A program made the position numbers and the translations under genes. 64,000 nucleotides of DNA. Origin: JAWKRB01 sp041389885. Its GTDB lineage: Bacteria > Myxococcota_A > Polyangia > Polyangiales > Ga0077539. The notes beneath the pieces are model-generated. The model ran no database searches. It was not told the origin of the DNA and was given only the letters and a program-made list of their open reading frames with translations. This document shows positions 25,186-33,269 of the stretch, in pieces. Each line of letters opens with the position of its first letter. The first letter of the stretch is position 1. Location of the stretch: the NCBI GenBank assembly GCA_041389885.1, contig JAWKRB010000038.1:5707-69706 (forward strand), read 5' to 3'.

Positions 25186-26260
25186 CGCGAAGCCTCTCGG
25201 TCGACACGCCGCTCCGGGCGTCGCCCTCGCGCTCGCGCTGGTCGCGGGTTGCTCCTACGATTGGGACGGCCTCCGGCCCGGCGCGACCTTCGTCCCCGAC
25301 GCGTCTCGCGAAGACGTCCTGACGCCGACCGACGTCGTGGGGGCCGACGTCGTCGACGCGGGCGCGTCGGTCGACGGGGCCTCGCCCGTCGACGCGGTCC
25401 CGCCGACCGACGTCACCGCGCCGACCGACGTCACCGCGCCGACCGACGTCACCGCGCCGAGGGACGTCGTCGCGATGGACGTGGTCGACGTCCCGGTCGC
25501 CCGCGACGTGGTCGACGTGCCGGCCCCGATGGACGTGCAGGTCGCCCGCGACGTGGTCGACGTGCCGGTGATCGTCGACCGACCCGACGTGGTCGACGTG
25601 CCGGTGATCGTCGACCGACCCGACGTGGTGATCCCGCCCGCCGACACGGGCCCCACCTGCACCGGGTTGAGCTGCCCGTGTCAACCCGGCAACCCTACGG
25701 GGTACTGCCAGGTCGGGCGCCGCTGCGTGTCGGGCGCGTGCGCGACCCTCGCCGCCGAGGGGGCGCTGGTCATCACCGAAATCATGAACGACACCGACAA
25801 CCCGGTGTCTGAGCCCGACGGCGAGTGGATCGAGGTCTACAACCCCGCGCCTTACGCCGTCGACCTTCGCGGGATGCGCGTGCGCGACCTCGCGGCGATG
25901 TCGGCGATCACCTCGACGGGGCCCGCGCTGTTGGTGCTCCCGCTGGGCTACGCGGTCATCGCGCGCTCGGCGAACCTGGGCATCTCGGGCGGTCCCGCGG
26001 TCGCGCTCGCGACCTACGACATGATCACCCTGAACAACTCCGGCACCGAGACGGTGACCCTGAGCACCGCGGACGACGTCGTCCTCGACTCGGTGAGCTA
26101 CGGCTCGGGTTGGCCCAACACCCCCGGGCGGTCCAAGGCGCTCCGGCCGGGCATCCTCGACTCGACGATGAACAACATCGGCACGAACTGGTGCGCCTCG
26201 GGGACGAACTACACCACGTCGAACTTCGGCTCCCCCGGCGCTCCGAACAGCTGCATGTGA
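25175..26260 (+). CDS. Lipoprotein with C-terminal lamin-tail domain
   Basis: About 361 residues from GTG 25175, which overlaps the previous gene by 11 bases. The signal APGVALALALVAGC puts the lipid on C26. Residues 45-155 are an Asp/Val-rich repeat linker. A short Cys block follows (CTGLSCPCQPGNP, CQVGRRCVSGAC). The C-terminal 160 residues are a lamin-tail domain (LTD): LVITEIMNDTDNPVSEPDGE, WIEVYNPAPYAVDLRGMRV, GYAVIARS, TLNNSGTETVTLST and SYGSGWPNTPGRSKALRP. Bacterial LTDs occur on secreted nucleases and surface proteins and probably mediate binding. It should sit on the cell surface and is cotranscribed with the kinase. Confidence 0.88.
   Translation: MRSDAKPLGRHAAPGVALALALVAGCSYDWDGLRPGATFVPDASREDVLTPTDVVGADVVDAGASVDGASPVDAVPPTDVTAPTDVTAPTDVTAPRDVVAMDVVDVPVARDVVDVPAPMDVQVARDVVDVPVIVDRPDVVDVPVIVDRPDVVIPPADTGPTCTGLSCPCQPGNPTGYCQVGRRCVSGACATLAAEGALVITEIMNDTDNPVSEPDGEWIEVYNPAPYAVDLRGMRVRDLAAMSAITSTGPALLVLPLGYAVIARSANLGISGGPAVALATYDMITLNNSGTETVTLSTADDVVLDSVSYGSGWPNTPGRSKALRPGILDSTMNNIGTNWCASGTNYTTSNFGSPGAPNSCM
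25399..25632 (+). repeat. Asp/Val-rich coding repeats (PTDVTA and VIVDRPDVVDVP units)
   Basis: Three perfect 18-base units encode PTDVTA, followed by degenerate DVVDVP units. Two almost identical 36-base units encode VDVPVIVDRPDV. Together they form the acidic tether between the lipid anchor and the lamin-tail head. Confidence 0.8.
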
Positions 26261-26291
26261 TGGTCGCTCAGGGCACATCCGCGGGGCGCCG

Positions 26292-27242
26292 TTGAGGGCG
26301 CCGTCCATCGTGCGCCCCAAGGGCGACTCCGCGCGGCTCCCGCTGACCCTCGGCGGCGCGCTGACCTTCGGGCTCGCCGGGTATTTCCTCGTGGTCGCGC
26401 GGTGCTCGCCGGGCCCCGCGGAGCTCACGGGCGAGGAGCCCGCGCCGGCGCTCGCGGTCGACGCGGGCGAGGCACCCGATGTCGCGCCGGTCGACGCGCC
26501 GCCCGCGACGCCCCCTCCGCCCGCGACGCCCTCGGTGCCGGTGAGCGTGCGGGGCGGCGCGTTCATGGGCTGCAGCGACGGCGAAGAGATCAACCTCGCG
26601 CCCTCCGACTGCGACGCCCCCGCGGCGATCGAGGCTTCGCTGCGGGCGCGGCTCGGGGTGATCCTCGGGCAGTGCCCCTCGGCGGTCGTCGCGGCGAGAA
26701 ACCCCCAGCAGGCGCTCTCGATCGGACTCCGCGTCGACCGGGTGCGTCACCGCGTGGCGGTGCTGCTCGGCCGGAGCTCCACCGTCGCCGAGAAGGTCAC
26801 CTTCGTGCCCTGCGTGCGCGACGCGCTGGGCCCGATGAACGACCTCTGGTCCGTCGCCGCCGAGCACCCGCGCTACCTCTGGTACTTCACCGCGCGATTC
26901 GGGCCGCTGCCCGAGGGCTTTCGCGCGACGCCCGCGCCTGAGCCCGCGCCCGCGCCCGCTCCCGCGCCCGTTCCCGCGCCCGCTCCCGCTCCCGCGCCCG
27001 CGCCCGCGCCGCCCTCGGGGCTCCCGACGGCCGCCGACATGCTCCGTATGCGGCTGATCTCCCGCGCGACCACCGTGTGGAACGTCACCATCGTGCGCGA
27101 CGCGCCGCGCACCGGCGAGATCGTCGCGCGCATCCCCCGCGGCACCGCGGTCGAGATCGTCGACCGCCGCGGGAGCTGGTACGCGATCCGCTGGGACGGA
27201 GGACACGCCGGGTGGGCCTTTCGCGAGCCCCTCGGGCAGTGA
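26292..27242 (+). CDS. SH3b-domain envelope protein, last gene of kinase operon
   Basis: Up to 316 residues from a TTG at 26292; a GTG at 26310 is a slightly shorter alternative. One N-terminal helix (LPLTLGGALTFGLAGYFLVV) anchors it, with a Cys (VARCSPG) close behind. The middle has CSDGEEINLAPSDCDAP and a region (LGVILGQCPSAVVAARNPQQ) of unknown fold. A (PA)n spacer of about 25 residues leads to a C-terminal SH3b domain: TVWNVTIVRDAPRTGEIVAR, GTAVEIVDRRGSWYAIRWDG, GWAFREPL. SH3b domains bind cell-wall peptides. The gene follows the lamin-tail gene by 31 bases, and its stop lies one base from the stop of the convergent membrane gene. Confidence 0.82.
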   Translation: MRAPSIVRPKGDSARLPLTLGGALTFGLAGYFLVVARCSPGPAELTGEEPAPALAVDAGEAPDVAPVDAPPATPPPPATPSVPVSVRGGAFMGCSDGEEINLAPSDCDAPAAIEASLRARLGVILGQCPSAVVAARNPQQALSIGLRVDRVRHRVAVLLGRSSTVAEKVTFVPCVRDALGPMNDLWSVAAEHPRYLWYFTARFGPLPEGFRATPAPEPAPAPAPAPVPAPAPAPAPAPAPPSGLPTAADMLRMRLISRATTVWNVTIVRDAPRTGEIVARIPRGTAVEIVDRRGSWYAIRWDGGHAGWAFREPLGQ

Positions 27243-27243
27243 C

Positions 27244-28019
27244 TCAGAGCCCCGCGCGGATCTGATCCCAGCGCATCGCCACGCGGACCACGGAGCTCAC
27301 GAAGAGCAGCGCGGCGAAGGCCGTCGCGCGGCGGTCCTCGGCGTGGACCTCGCGCGCCTCGCGGTGACCGAGGACCATCGCGAAGCCGATCAGGGGCAGC
27401 GCGGGCACCGGCGTTCCCGCTCCCATCGCCGCGCCCCCCGCCGCGAGCACGCCGAGGCCGAGCAGCGCCAGGGTGCGCCCTCGAGGGAGCGAAAACCTCT
27501 GCGCGGCAGAGAGATAGAGCGCGACGAAGATCACGTCGCCCACCCCGATGGCCGGCTGCGGCTCGGGGCTCGAGGGCACCGCGACGCTCACCGTGAGCAG
27601 CCGGACGAGGGCGGGGTTGCGCACGATGGCGTGGGTGGGGCCGTGGGGAGACGTAACGCTCCACAGGTCGACGCCGGCGGAGAGCAGCGCCACGGGCAGG
27701 ATGTGCCCCGCGCGCTGCATCTGCGTCCCCACCGCGGCGCCCACCGCGCCTCCGGCGAGGATGAGCCCGTAGGAGCCCGCGAGGTGCGAGGGGATCGCCG
27801 GGAGCTTCAGCGAGAGCAGCGCGAGCGCGACGCCGCCCAGCAGGGCCGCGATCGCCTGAGGGCGGCGGGCGAGCCAGGGGAGAGGCGCGAAGCGCATCCC
27901 CGCGAGGATGGCGAAGGAGCCCACGGAGAAGGCCACCGCGGCGCCCAGCGCCTCGGGGGCGAGATCGCGCGGGCCACGAGGACCCACAGCGAGAGCGGCG
28001 CCACCACCGCGAGGAGCAT
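27244..28019 (-). pseudogene. Polytopic membrane protein with apparent frameshift at a 5-base homopolymer
   Basis: The main frame (247 codons to 27987) contains several hydrophobic helices (GAAVAFSVGSFAILAGMRFA, IAALLGGVALALLSLKLPAI, LALLGLGVLAAGGAAMGAGT). Its first 15 residues read as nonsense (GPRGPRDLAPE). One frame over, an ATG at 28017-28019 gives MLLAVVAPLSLWVLVARAIS, a perfect signal/anchor. The two frames meet at a run of five Gs at 27955-27959 (Cs on the coding strand); one added or two lost bases there restores a single protein of about 258 residues. This is either a sequence error or a contingency-type homopolymer. The family was not recognised; the mature part may have 6-8 helices. 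Confidence 0.7.
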
Positions 28020-28151
28020 CGCGCCGAGCGCGCGCCAGGGGGTCGTTCAGCGGCTGACACCCCAGGGAGCGTAGAACGGATCGCGCCGCGGGTGCAGACG
28101 CGTCGCCCCGCGCGCCCCACTCTGCTATGACCCGGCGCTCGGATCACCCCC

Positions 28152-29006
28152 ATGGGCATCGCACCCGCCGCCGTCGAACTCATGCTCCTCGAGGGCGCCC
28201 GGTCGAATTTTCAGGGCAGCGTGCTGCAGCTCGGGAGGCAGTCGGTCGAGCTCGACGGCGCGGGGCTCCGCGCCCTCGCGAGGCGCCACGGGTCGCCCCT
28301 GCGCGCCTCCCCCGAGGGCCCCCTCGACGACCGCGCGCTGTTCACGGCGCTGGGCTTCGAGGCCGTGAGCGCCCTCGACGTCTCGGACTTCGAGGGTGCA
28401 GACGTGATCCATGATCTCAACGCGCCCCTGCCGCGCGAGCAGCGCGGTCGCTACGACCTGGTGTTCAACGGCGGCAGCCTCGAGCACGTGTTTCACCTGC
28501 CCAACGCCCTCGCGTCGGTCTTCGACGCGCTGCGCGTGGGCGGCCGCGCGGTGCACATCGCGCCGACTTCGAACCTCATCGACCACGGGTTCTACAGCTT
28601 CTCCCCGACGCTGCTCTTCGACTACCACGCCGCGAACCGGTGGCGCGTGCACGCGCCGTACATCTTTCAGGCGAGGAGCTTCAGCGACCCGTGGACGGTG
28701 TACCGCTACAAGCCCGGCGCCTTCGCCGCGCTGGCAGACCGCTTTCACGACGTGCGGGTCAGCGGCGTGACGATGGCGGGGCTCTTCTTCGTCGTCGAGA
28801 AGACCGACGAGACGACCCGCGACGCGATCCCGCAGCAGGGGCAGTACGAGCGCGCCTGGGCCGCCGCCGCGCAGGGGGCGACGCCCCCCGAGCCCGTCGG
28901 GCTCGCGCGCGCGGTGCGTGACCTCAAGCGACGGCTCGACCGCGCGGTGCCGTTCTTCAATCCCAGGGTGATGCCCGAGCGGGTGGGGCGCTTCGGCGCT
29001 CTATGA
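28152..29006 (+). CDS. SAM-dependent methyltransferase-like protein of polysaccharide locus
   Basis: A 284-residue protein. The core resembles class I methyltransferases after the cofactor loop: GFEAVSALDVSDFEGADVIH, DLVFNGGSLEHVFHLPNALA, VGGRAVHIAPTSNLIDHGFY. The glycine-rich motif I is poor, so cofactor binding may be altered. The last 60 residues are basic and Pro-rich (GLARAVRDLKRRLDRAVPFF). Its stop overlaps the flippase start (ATGA), placing it in the polysaccharide operon, where such enzymes O-methylate sugars or terminate chains. Acceptor unknown. Confidence 0.8.
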   Translation: MGIAPAAVELMLLEGARSNFQGSVLQLGRQSVELDGAGLRALARRHGSPLRASPEGPLDDRALFTALGFEAVSALDVSDFEGADVIHDLNAPLPREQRGRYDLVFNGGSLEHVFHLPNALASVFDALRVGGRAVHIAPTSNLIDHGFYSFSPTLLFDYHAANRWRVHAPYIFQARSFSDPWTVYRYKPGAFAALADRFHDVRVSGVTMAGLFFVVEKTDETTRDAIPQQGQYERAWAAAAQGATPPEPVGLARAVRDLKRRLDRAVPFFNPRVMPERVGRFGAL

Positions 29007-30496
29007 GCGATCCCTCCGAGGGCGCCGCGCAGGAGGCGAAGGGCGTCGCGACGAACGCCCTCACGCTCCTCGCGCAGGCCGCGATGCCGGCGTTTCACGT
29101 GCAGCTCGCGCGCTACCTCGGGGTCGCGGGCTACGGGACCTACGTCTGGTCCAACATGGTCGTGGATTTTCTGTCGCTGGTCTCGCTCTGCGGCATGGAC
29201 CTCTACGTCACCCGCGAGGTCGGCGCCGCCCACGCCCGTGGCGACGCCGAGGCCTCGGCGCGCGTCGTGGGCGCCGCGCTGCGGGTGGTGACCCTCAGCG
29301 GCCTCGCGATGAGCGCCGCGGTCTTCGTCGCCGCCCCGTGGATCAGCGCCCGCGACGGCCAGGCCGACGCCCTCGCGCCGCTGCGCATCCTCTCGCTGGT
29401 GCCGGTGTTCTTTCACGCCGCGACGCTGCTCCTCGTCGCCACGCAGGCGCGCATGGAGATGCGCTACGACTTCCTCACCCGCGGGCTCTTTCAGCCCCTC
29501 GCGCTCCTCGCGCTCACCTCCGTCGCCCTGCGCGTGTGGGGGACCGTGGGCGCCGCCGCGGGCGCGGTGGTCCTCGGCATGGCGCTCACCGCGGGCGTCG
29601 CGCTGTGGGGCTACTCGCGGGAGCTCCCCCTGCGCGCGACGCTGCGCGAGGCGGTCCTCGCGCGCACCGACTGGGGCGCCATTCGCAGCGCGCTCCCGTA
29701 CGTCGCCACCAACTTCGTGTGGGCGGCCAGCGGGCGCATCGACGGCTTCGCGCTCAAGCACTACGCGGGCAGCGCCGAGATGGGCGCCTACGCCGCCTGC
29801 GCCCTCTACGTCGTGAGCATCTCGCAGACCCGCGGGGCCTTCGTGCCGGTGATCACCGCGCGGCTGCCGGGGCTGCTCCGCGCGAACGACACCGCGGGCG
29901 TGCAGGCCGTCGTCGCGCGGCAGAACCGCTGGTGCGCGATCACCGTGCTCCCGCTCGCGGTGCTCTTCGGCGGCCTCGGCGACCCGCTGCTGCGGGTGTT
30001 CGGACGCTCGTTCTCCGCGGGCGCCACGGCGATGGCCGTGCTCACCGTGGGGCACTTCGTGTCGGCGGTCTCCCTGGCCGCCTACGTGATCCCCATGGGG
30101 AGGCGCCCCTGGCTGAGCACGCTCTGCGCGGGGCTCTCGGTGGGGGTGCAGGCGCTGATCCTCCCGGTGCTCGTGCGGCGCTACGGGCTCACGGGCGCCG
30201 CGGTAGCCTCGGCGACGGGGCTGGTCATCGCGCAGCTCGGGCAGGGGCTCCTCGCGTGGTCGGTGTTTCGCGTGCACGGGCTCTCGAAGGGCTTCGCGAA
30301 GGCGGTGCTCGCCGCCCTCGCCGCGCTGATCGTCGCGCGGGTCGCGTACGCAGCCTTCGACCTGCACCTCGTCGCGCGCTTTCTGCTCGCCGCGACGCTC
30401 GCGGCGCTCACGTACGTCGGCGGGCTCGTCGCGCTCGGGTTCGACCCTGAAGACCGCGCGCTGCTGCCGGCGCGGCTGCGGGGGGTGAGGCCGTGA
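29003..30496 (+). CDS. Wzx-like polysaccharide flippase
   Basis: A 497-residue polytopic membrane protein with about 12-14 helices. It starts in the typical MOP-superfamily way, GVATNALTLLAQAAMPAFHV then QLARYLGVAGYGTYVWSNMV. Inner helices include LLRANDTAGV-flanked cytoplasmic loops, ALPYVATNFVWAASGRIDGF, and FGGLGDPLLRVFGRSFSAGA near TM10. Members of this family move undecaprenyl-linked oligosaccharide repeat units across the inner membrane for O-antigen, capsule or exopolysaccharide. It overlaps both its upstream neighbour (ATGA) and downstream neighbour (GTGA), so the three genes are one translation unit. Specificity cannot be read from sequence. Confidence 0.9.
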   Translation: MSDPSEGAAQEAKGVATNALTLLAQAAMPAFHVQLARYLGVAGYGTYVWSNMVVDFLSLVSLCGMDLYVTREVGAAHARGDAEASARVVGAALRVVTLSGLAMSAAVFVAAPWISARDGQADALAPLRILSLVPVFFHAATLLLVATQARMEMRYDFLTRGLFQPLALLALTSVALRVWGTVGAAAGAVVLGMALTAGVALWGYSRELPLRATLREAVLARTDWGAIRSALPYVATNFVWAASGRIDGFALKHYAGSAEMGAYAACALYVVSISQTRGAFVPVITARLPGLLRANDTAGVQAVVARQNRWCAITVLPLAVLFGGLGDPLLRVFGRSFSAGATAMAVLTVGHFVSAVSLAAYVIPMGRRPWLSTLCAGLSVGVQALILPVLVRRYGLTGAAVASATGLVIAQLGQGLLAWSVFRVHGLSKGFAKAVLAALAALIVARVAYAAFDLHLVARFLLAATLAALTYVGGLVALGFDPEDRALLPARLRGVRP

Positions 30497-31641
30497 GACC
30501 GAAGCGGGTGATGCTGTTCATCTGGTCGCTCGAGCGCGCGGGCGCCGAGCGACAGGTCGTCGAGCTCGCGCGGGGGATGGACCGCGCGCGCTACGAGCCC
30601 TGCGTGGTGACCGCGGTGTCGCGCGACGACTACGGCGTCGACGCGTCGATCCCGCGGCGGACGCTGGGCGCCGAGGGGGGCTTCGACCTGCGTTGCTTTC
30701 TGCGGCTCGTCGCCGCGATGCGAGAGCTCAAGCCCGACCTCGTGCACTCGTGGATGGGATCGATGAATTGGTACGCCCGCCTCGCCGCGCGCCTCGCGGG
30801 CTCCCCCGCGGTGGTGGGCTCGGTGCGCGCGAAGCTCCTCGAAGACGAGGACATGCTCCGCGAGCGCGTCTCTCGCGCGCTGGTGCGTCGGGTGATCGTG
30901 AACAGCGTGGGCATTCGCGACGAGCTCATCGCCCGCGCGAAGCTCTCGCCCGAGAAGATCGACCTCGTCGAGAACGGCCTCGACCTCGCGCGCTTCTCGC
31001 CGCTCGACCCCGCGGTCCGCGAGGCGCGACGGGCGGAGCTCGGCTGGGAGGGGCGCACCGTGCTGCTCAGCGTCGGCCGCATCGGGGCCTTCAAGAACCA
31101 GCGCGCGCTCGTCGAGGCGCTCGCCCTGCTGCGCGCCCGCAACGAGCTGCCCGAGAGAATGCTCGTCGAGCTCGTGGGCCGCGTCGAGGAGCCCGCGTAC
31201 GACCGCGCCCTGCGCGCCCTCGCGGCGAGCGCGCTGCCCGAGGGGACCGTGACCTGGCGCGGGCTCGCCGACGCGCCCGAGGCGCTCATCGCCGCGGCCG
31301 ACGCGACGGTGCTCACGTCCGCGCCGCCCTCCGAGGGGATGCCCAACGTGGTCATCGAGTCCCTCGCGTGCGGGACCCCTTCGCTGGTCTCTCCCGCGGG
31401 GAACTACGACGCCCTGGTGCGCGACGGCGTCGAGGGCTTCGCGCTGCGCTCGCACGCGCCGGAGCACGTCGCCGAGGGGATCAACCGGATCCTCGCCCTC
31501 GACGGGCCCGCCCGCGCCGCCATGGGCGCCCGCGCACGAGAGAGCGCCGAGTCACGCTTCAGTCGTCAGCGCATGATCGACGCGACGATGGCGGTCTACG
31601 ACCGCGCGCTCTCGCCCACCCGCGCCACGACGCAGACGTAG
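30493..31641 (+). CDS. Family 4 glycosyltransferase (GT-B)
   Basis: A 382-residue GT-B enzyme. The N-domain begins RVMLFIWSLERAGAERQVVE, the usual acceptor-side loop (GGAERQ type). The C-domain has VLLSVGRIGAFKNQRALVEA for the nucleotide-sugar entry strand and PPSEGMPNVVIESLACGTPS, which carries the E-x7-E retaining-GT signature. It should transfer a hexose from a nucleotide sugar to a lipid-linked glycan on the cytoplasmic face, in concert with the flippase. The GTG/ATG start overlaps the flippase stop. Its 3' end overlaps the convergent methyltransferase by 46 bases. Confidence 0.92.
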   Translation: MRPKRVMLFIWSLERAGAERQVVELARGMDRARYEPCVVTAVSRDDYGVDASIPRRTLGAEGGFDLRCFLRLVAAMRELKPDLVHSWMGSMNWYARLAARLAGSPAVVGSVRAKLLEDEDMLRERVSRALVRRVIVNSVGIRDELIARAKLSPEKIDLVENGLDLARFSPLDPAVREARRAELGWEGRTVLLSVGRIGAFKNQRALVEALALLRARNELPERMLVELVGRVEEPAYDRALRALAASALPEGTVTWRGLADAPEALIAAADATVLTSAPPSEGMPNVVIESLACGTPSLVSPAGNYDALVRDGVEGFALRSHAPEHVAEGINRILALDGPARAAMGARARESAESRFSRQRMIDATMAVYDRALSPTRATTQT

Positions 31642-32420
31642 GGCGAGAGCCCCCGGCGCGGCGTGAGCTCCCCCGCGAGGGACTCGTAGCGCCACACGGC
31701 CCGCGACGCGTCGACCAGCACGCGCATCGCGGCGCGCGCGAGGAGCGCGCGGGGAGAGGGCCGCAGCCGCGACACGTTGAGCACCCCGAAGTTCACCGTG
31801 AGGAGGTACTCCGCCGAGGTGACCGTGAGCCCCGCGGCGGCGTGGGCCTCGCGCAGCGACTCGCGGTCGTGGGGCACGTGCACGTCGTACACGCTGCGGT
31901 CGAGCACCTTCTGCACCGCGCCGATGGCGCCCGCGAGGTTGGGGATCACCGTCACCACGCGGCCCCCTGGGCGCGCGAGGCGGGCGAGGGCGCGGAGGCA
32001 TCCCGGCGCGTCGGTGAAGTGCTCGACGAGGCCCAGCGAGAACACCACGTCGAAGCGACCCAGGAGGTCGTCTGGGGGCGAGAAGAGGTCCCCCTGGCGC
32101 ACGTCGCCCTCGACGCCCTCGCGCGCCAGCAGCGCGCGCGACTGGTCGACGCCGTCGGGGGAGTAGTCGACGCCCGCGAGGGAGAAGCCGAAGCGTCGTC
32201 CAAAGTATGGGAGCAGCACCGAAGCGCCGCACCCCACCTCGACGAGGGCGCCCTCGCGCGGGGCGACGCCCGCGAAGGCGCGCTGAAAGAACCGATCGAA
32301 TCCCCGGTCGACGCAGGCGGTGAGGTGGGTCGCCTCGGGGTCGAAGCGCGGGGGCAGGGGACGGTCGCGCCACGCGCCGTCCCAGTAGGCCTGCCCGGCC
32401 TTGTCGTCGCGCTCAGCCAT
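31596..32420 (-). CDS. Class I SAM-dependent methyltransferase
   Basis: A 274-residue enzyme with a clear cofactor fold: LVEVGCGASVLLPYFGRRFG (motif I), SLAGVDYSPDGVDQSRALLA (motif II), VVFSLGLVEHFTDAPGCLRA and RLARPGGRVVTVIPNLAG. The C-terminal third (YLLTVNFGVLNVSRLRPSPR) is membrane-associated or substrate-specific. It overlaps the upstream methyltransferase gene by 8 bases, so the two are cotranslated. Location beside a flippase and glycosyltransferase suggests glycan or lipid-linked-sugar methylation. The sugar acceptor is unknown. Confidence 0.87.
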   Translation of the reverse strand: MAERDDKAGQAYWDGAWRDRPLPPRFDPEATHLTACVDRGFDRFFQRAFAGVAPREGALVEVGCGASVLLPYFGRRFGFSLAGVDYSPDGVDQSRALLAREGVEGDVRQGDLFSPPDDLLGRFDVVFSLGLVEHFTDAPGCLRALARLARPGGRVVTVIPNLAGAIGAVQKVLDRSVYDVHVPHDRESLREAHAAAGLTVTSAEYLLTVNFGVLNVSRLRPSPRALLARAAMRVLVDASRAVWRYESLAGELTPRRGLSPYVCVVARVGESARS

Positions 32421-33222
32421 CGGCGGGGCGTTGGAACAGGTACTCCGTGGTGGCCTCGCCGTCCTTCATCCGCAGGAGGGTGAGGCCCAGCTGCTTCTCG
32501 CCGAAGCGGGTGACGTCGGCGATGGACGAGAACTCCATGGGCCAGCCCCCGAGCCAGTCCTTGACGTCGGTGTAGAACGACATGCCCCGGCTCTCGCGCT
32601 CGTTCACCAGGCGCCGCGCGACCTTGAGCACCCCGAAGGGGCTGAGGCCCACCTCGAAGCGCGCGATGTACCACGCCTCCATCGCCCGCTGACCGAGCCA
32701 GCCCGCGCGGTTGTACCGCCGCTTCACGTCGAGCCAGAACGACGGGTCCGGGCGCTTGAAGGCGTCGGACGTATAGAGGGAGATATAGAAGAGCCCTCCC
32801 GGCGGCACCCGCGAGGCGGCGTTGCGGATCGCGGTCCACTGGTCGCCGGTGTGGTGCAGCACGCCCCAGGAGTAGACGATGTCGGCCGTGGGCAGGGTGT
32901 CGACGAAGGACCGGTCGAGGATCGAGCCCTGGCTGACCTCCCAGCTCGCGGGGCGTCCGACGCCGTCCCAGAGCCGCCGCGTGGTGGCGACGGAGTCGTG
33001 GTCGTAGTCGAAGCTCACGACCCTCGCGGCGCCGGCGCGGTGCGCGGCCAGGGAGTGCAGGCCGCTCCCCGAGCCGATGTCGAGGAAGGTCTTGTCGGCG
33101 AGGGAGTCGAGGCCGAGAAAGCCCAGCATGTGACGGCGCGAGCGCTCGACGCGCTCCTCGCTGAAGTGCCGGGAGACGTAGTCGCTCCAGTTCTGTCCGA
33201 AGGCGTAGCGTTCCGCGCTCAT
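32413..33222 (-). CDS. Class I SAM-dependent methyltransferase, upstream partner
   Basis: About 269 residues from ATG 33220-33222; the frame continues far upstream but only because it mirrors the next gene. Motif I is FLDIGSGSGLHSLAAHRAGA, motif II VVSFDYDHDSVATTRRLWDG, and the later ADIVYSWGVLHHTGDQW and VPPGGLFYISLY fit ubiE/UbiG-like enzymes. The N-terminus (YAFGQNWSDYVSRHFSEERV) resembles methyltransferases of surface-polysaccharide loci. The stop overlaps the next start. It probably acts with the following methyltransferase on the same product. Confidence 0.88.
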   Translation of the reverse strand: MSAERYAFGQNWSDYVSRHFSEERVERSRRHMLGFLGLDSLADKTFLDIGSGSGLHSLAAHRAGAARVVSFDYDHDSVATTRRLWDGVGRPASWEVSQGSILDRSFVDTLPTADIVYSWGVLHHTGDQWTAIRNAASRVPPGGLFYISLYTSDAFKRPDPSFWLDVKRRYNRAGWLGQRAMEAWYIARFEVGLSPFGVLKVARRLVNERESRGMSFYTDVKDWLGGWPMEFSSIADVTRFGEKQLGLTLLRMKDGEATTEYLFQRPADG

Positions 33223-33269
33223 CGCGGCGGGAGTTAGCGGCGAAGGGGGGGCTTCGGTCAAGCGGGCGA

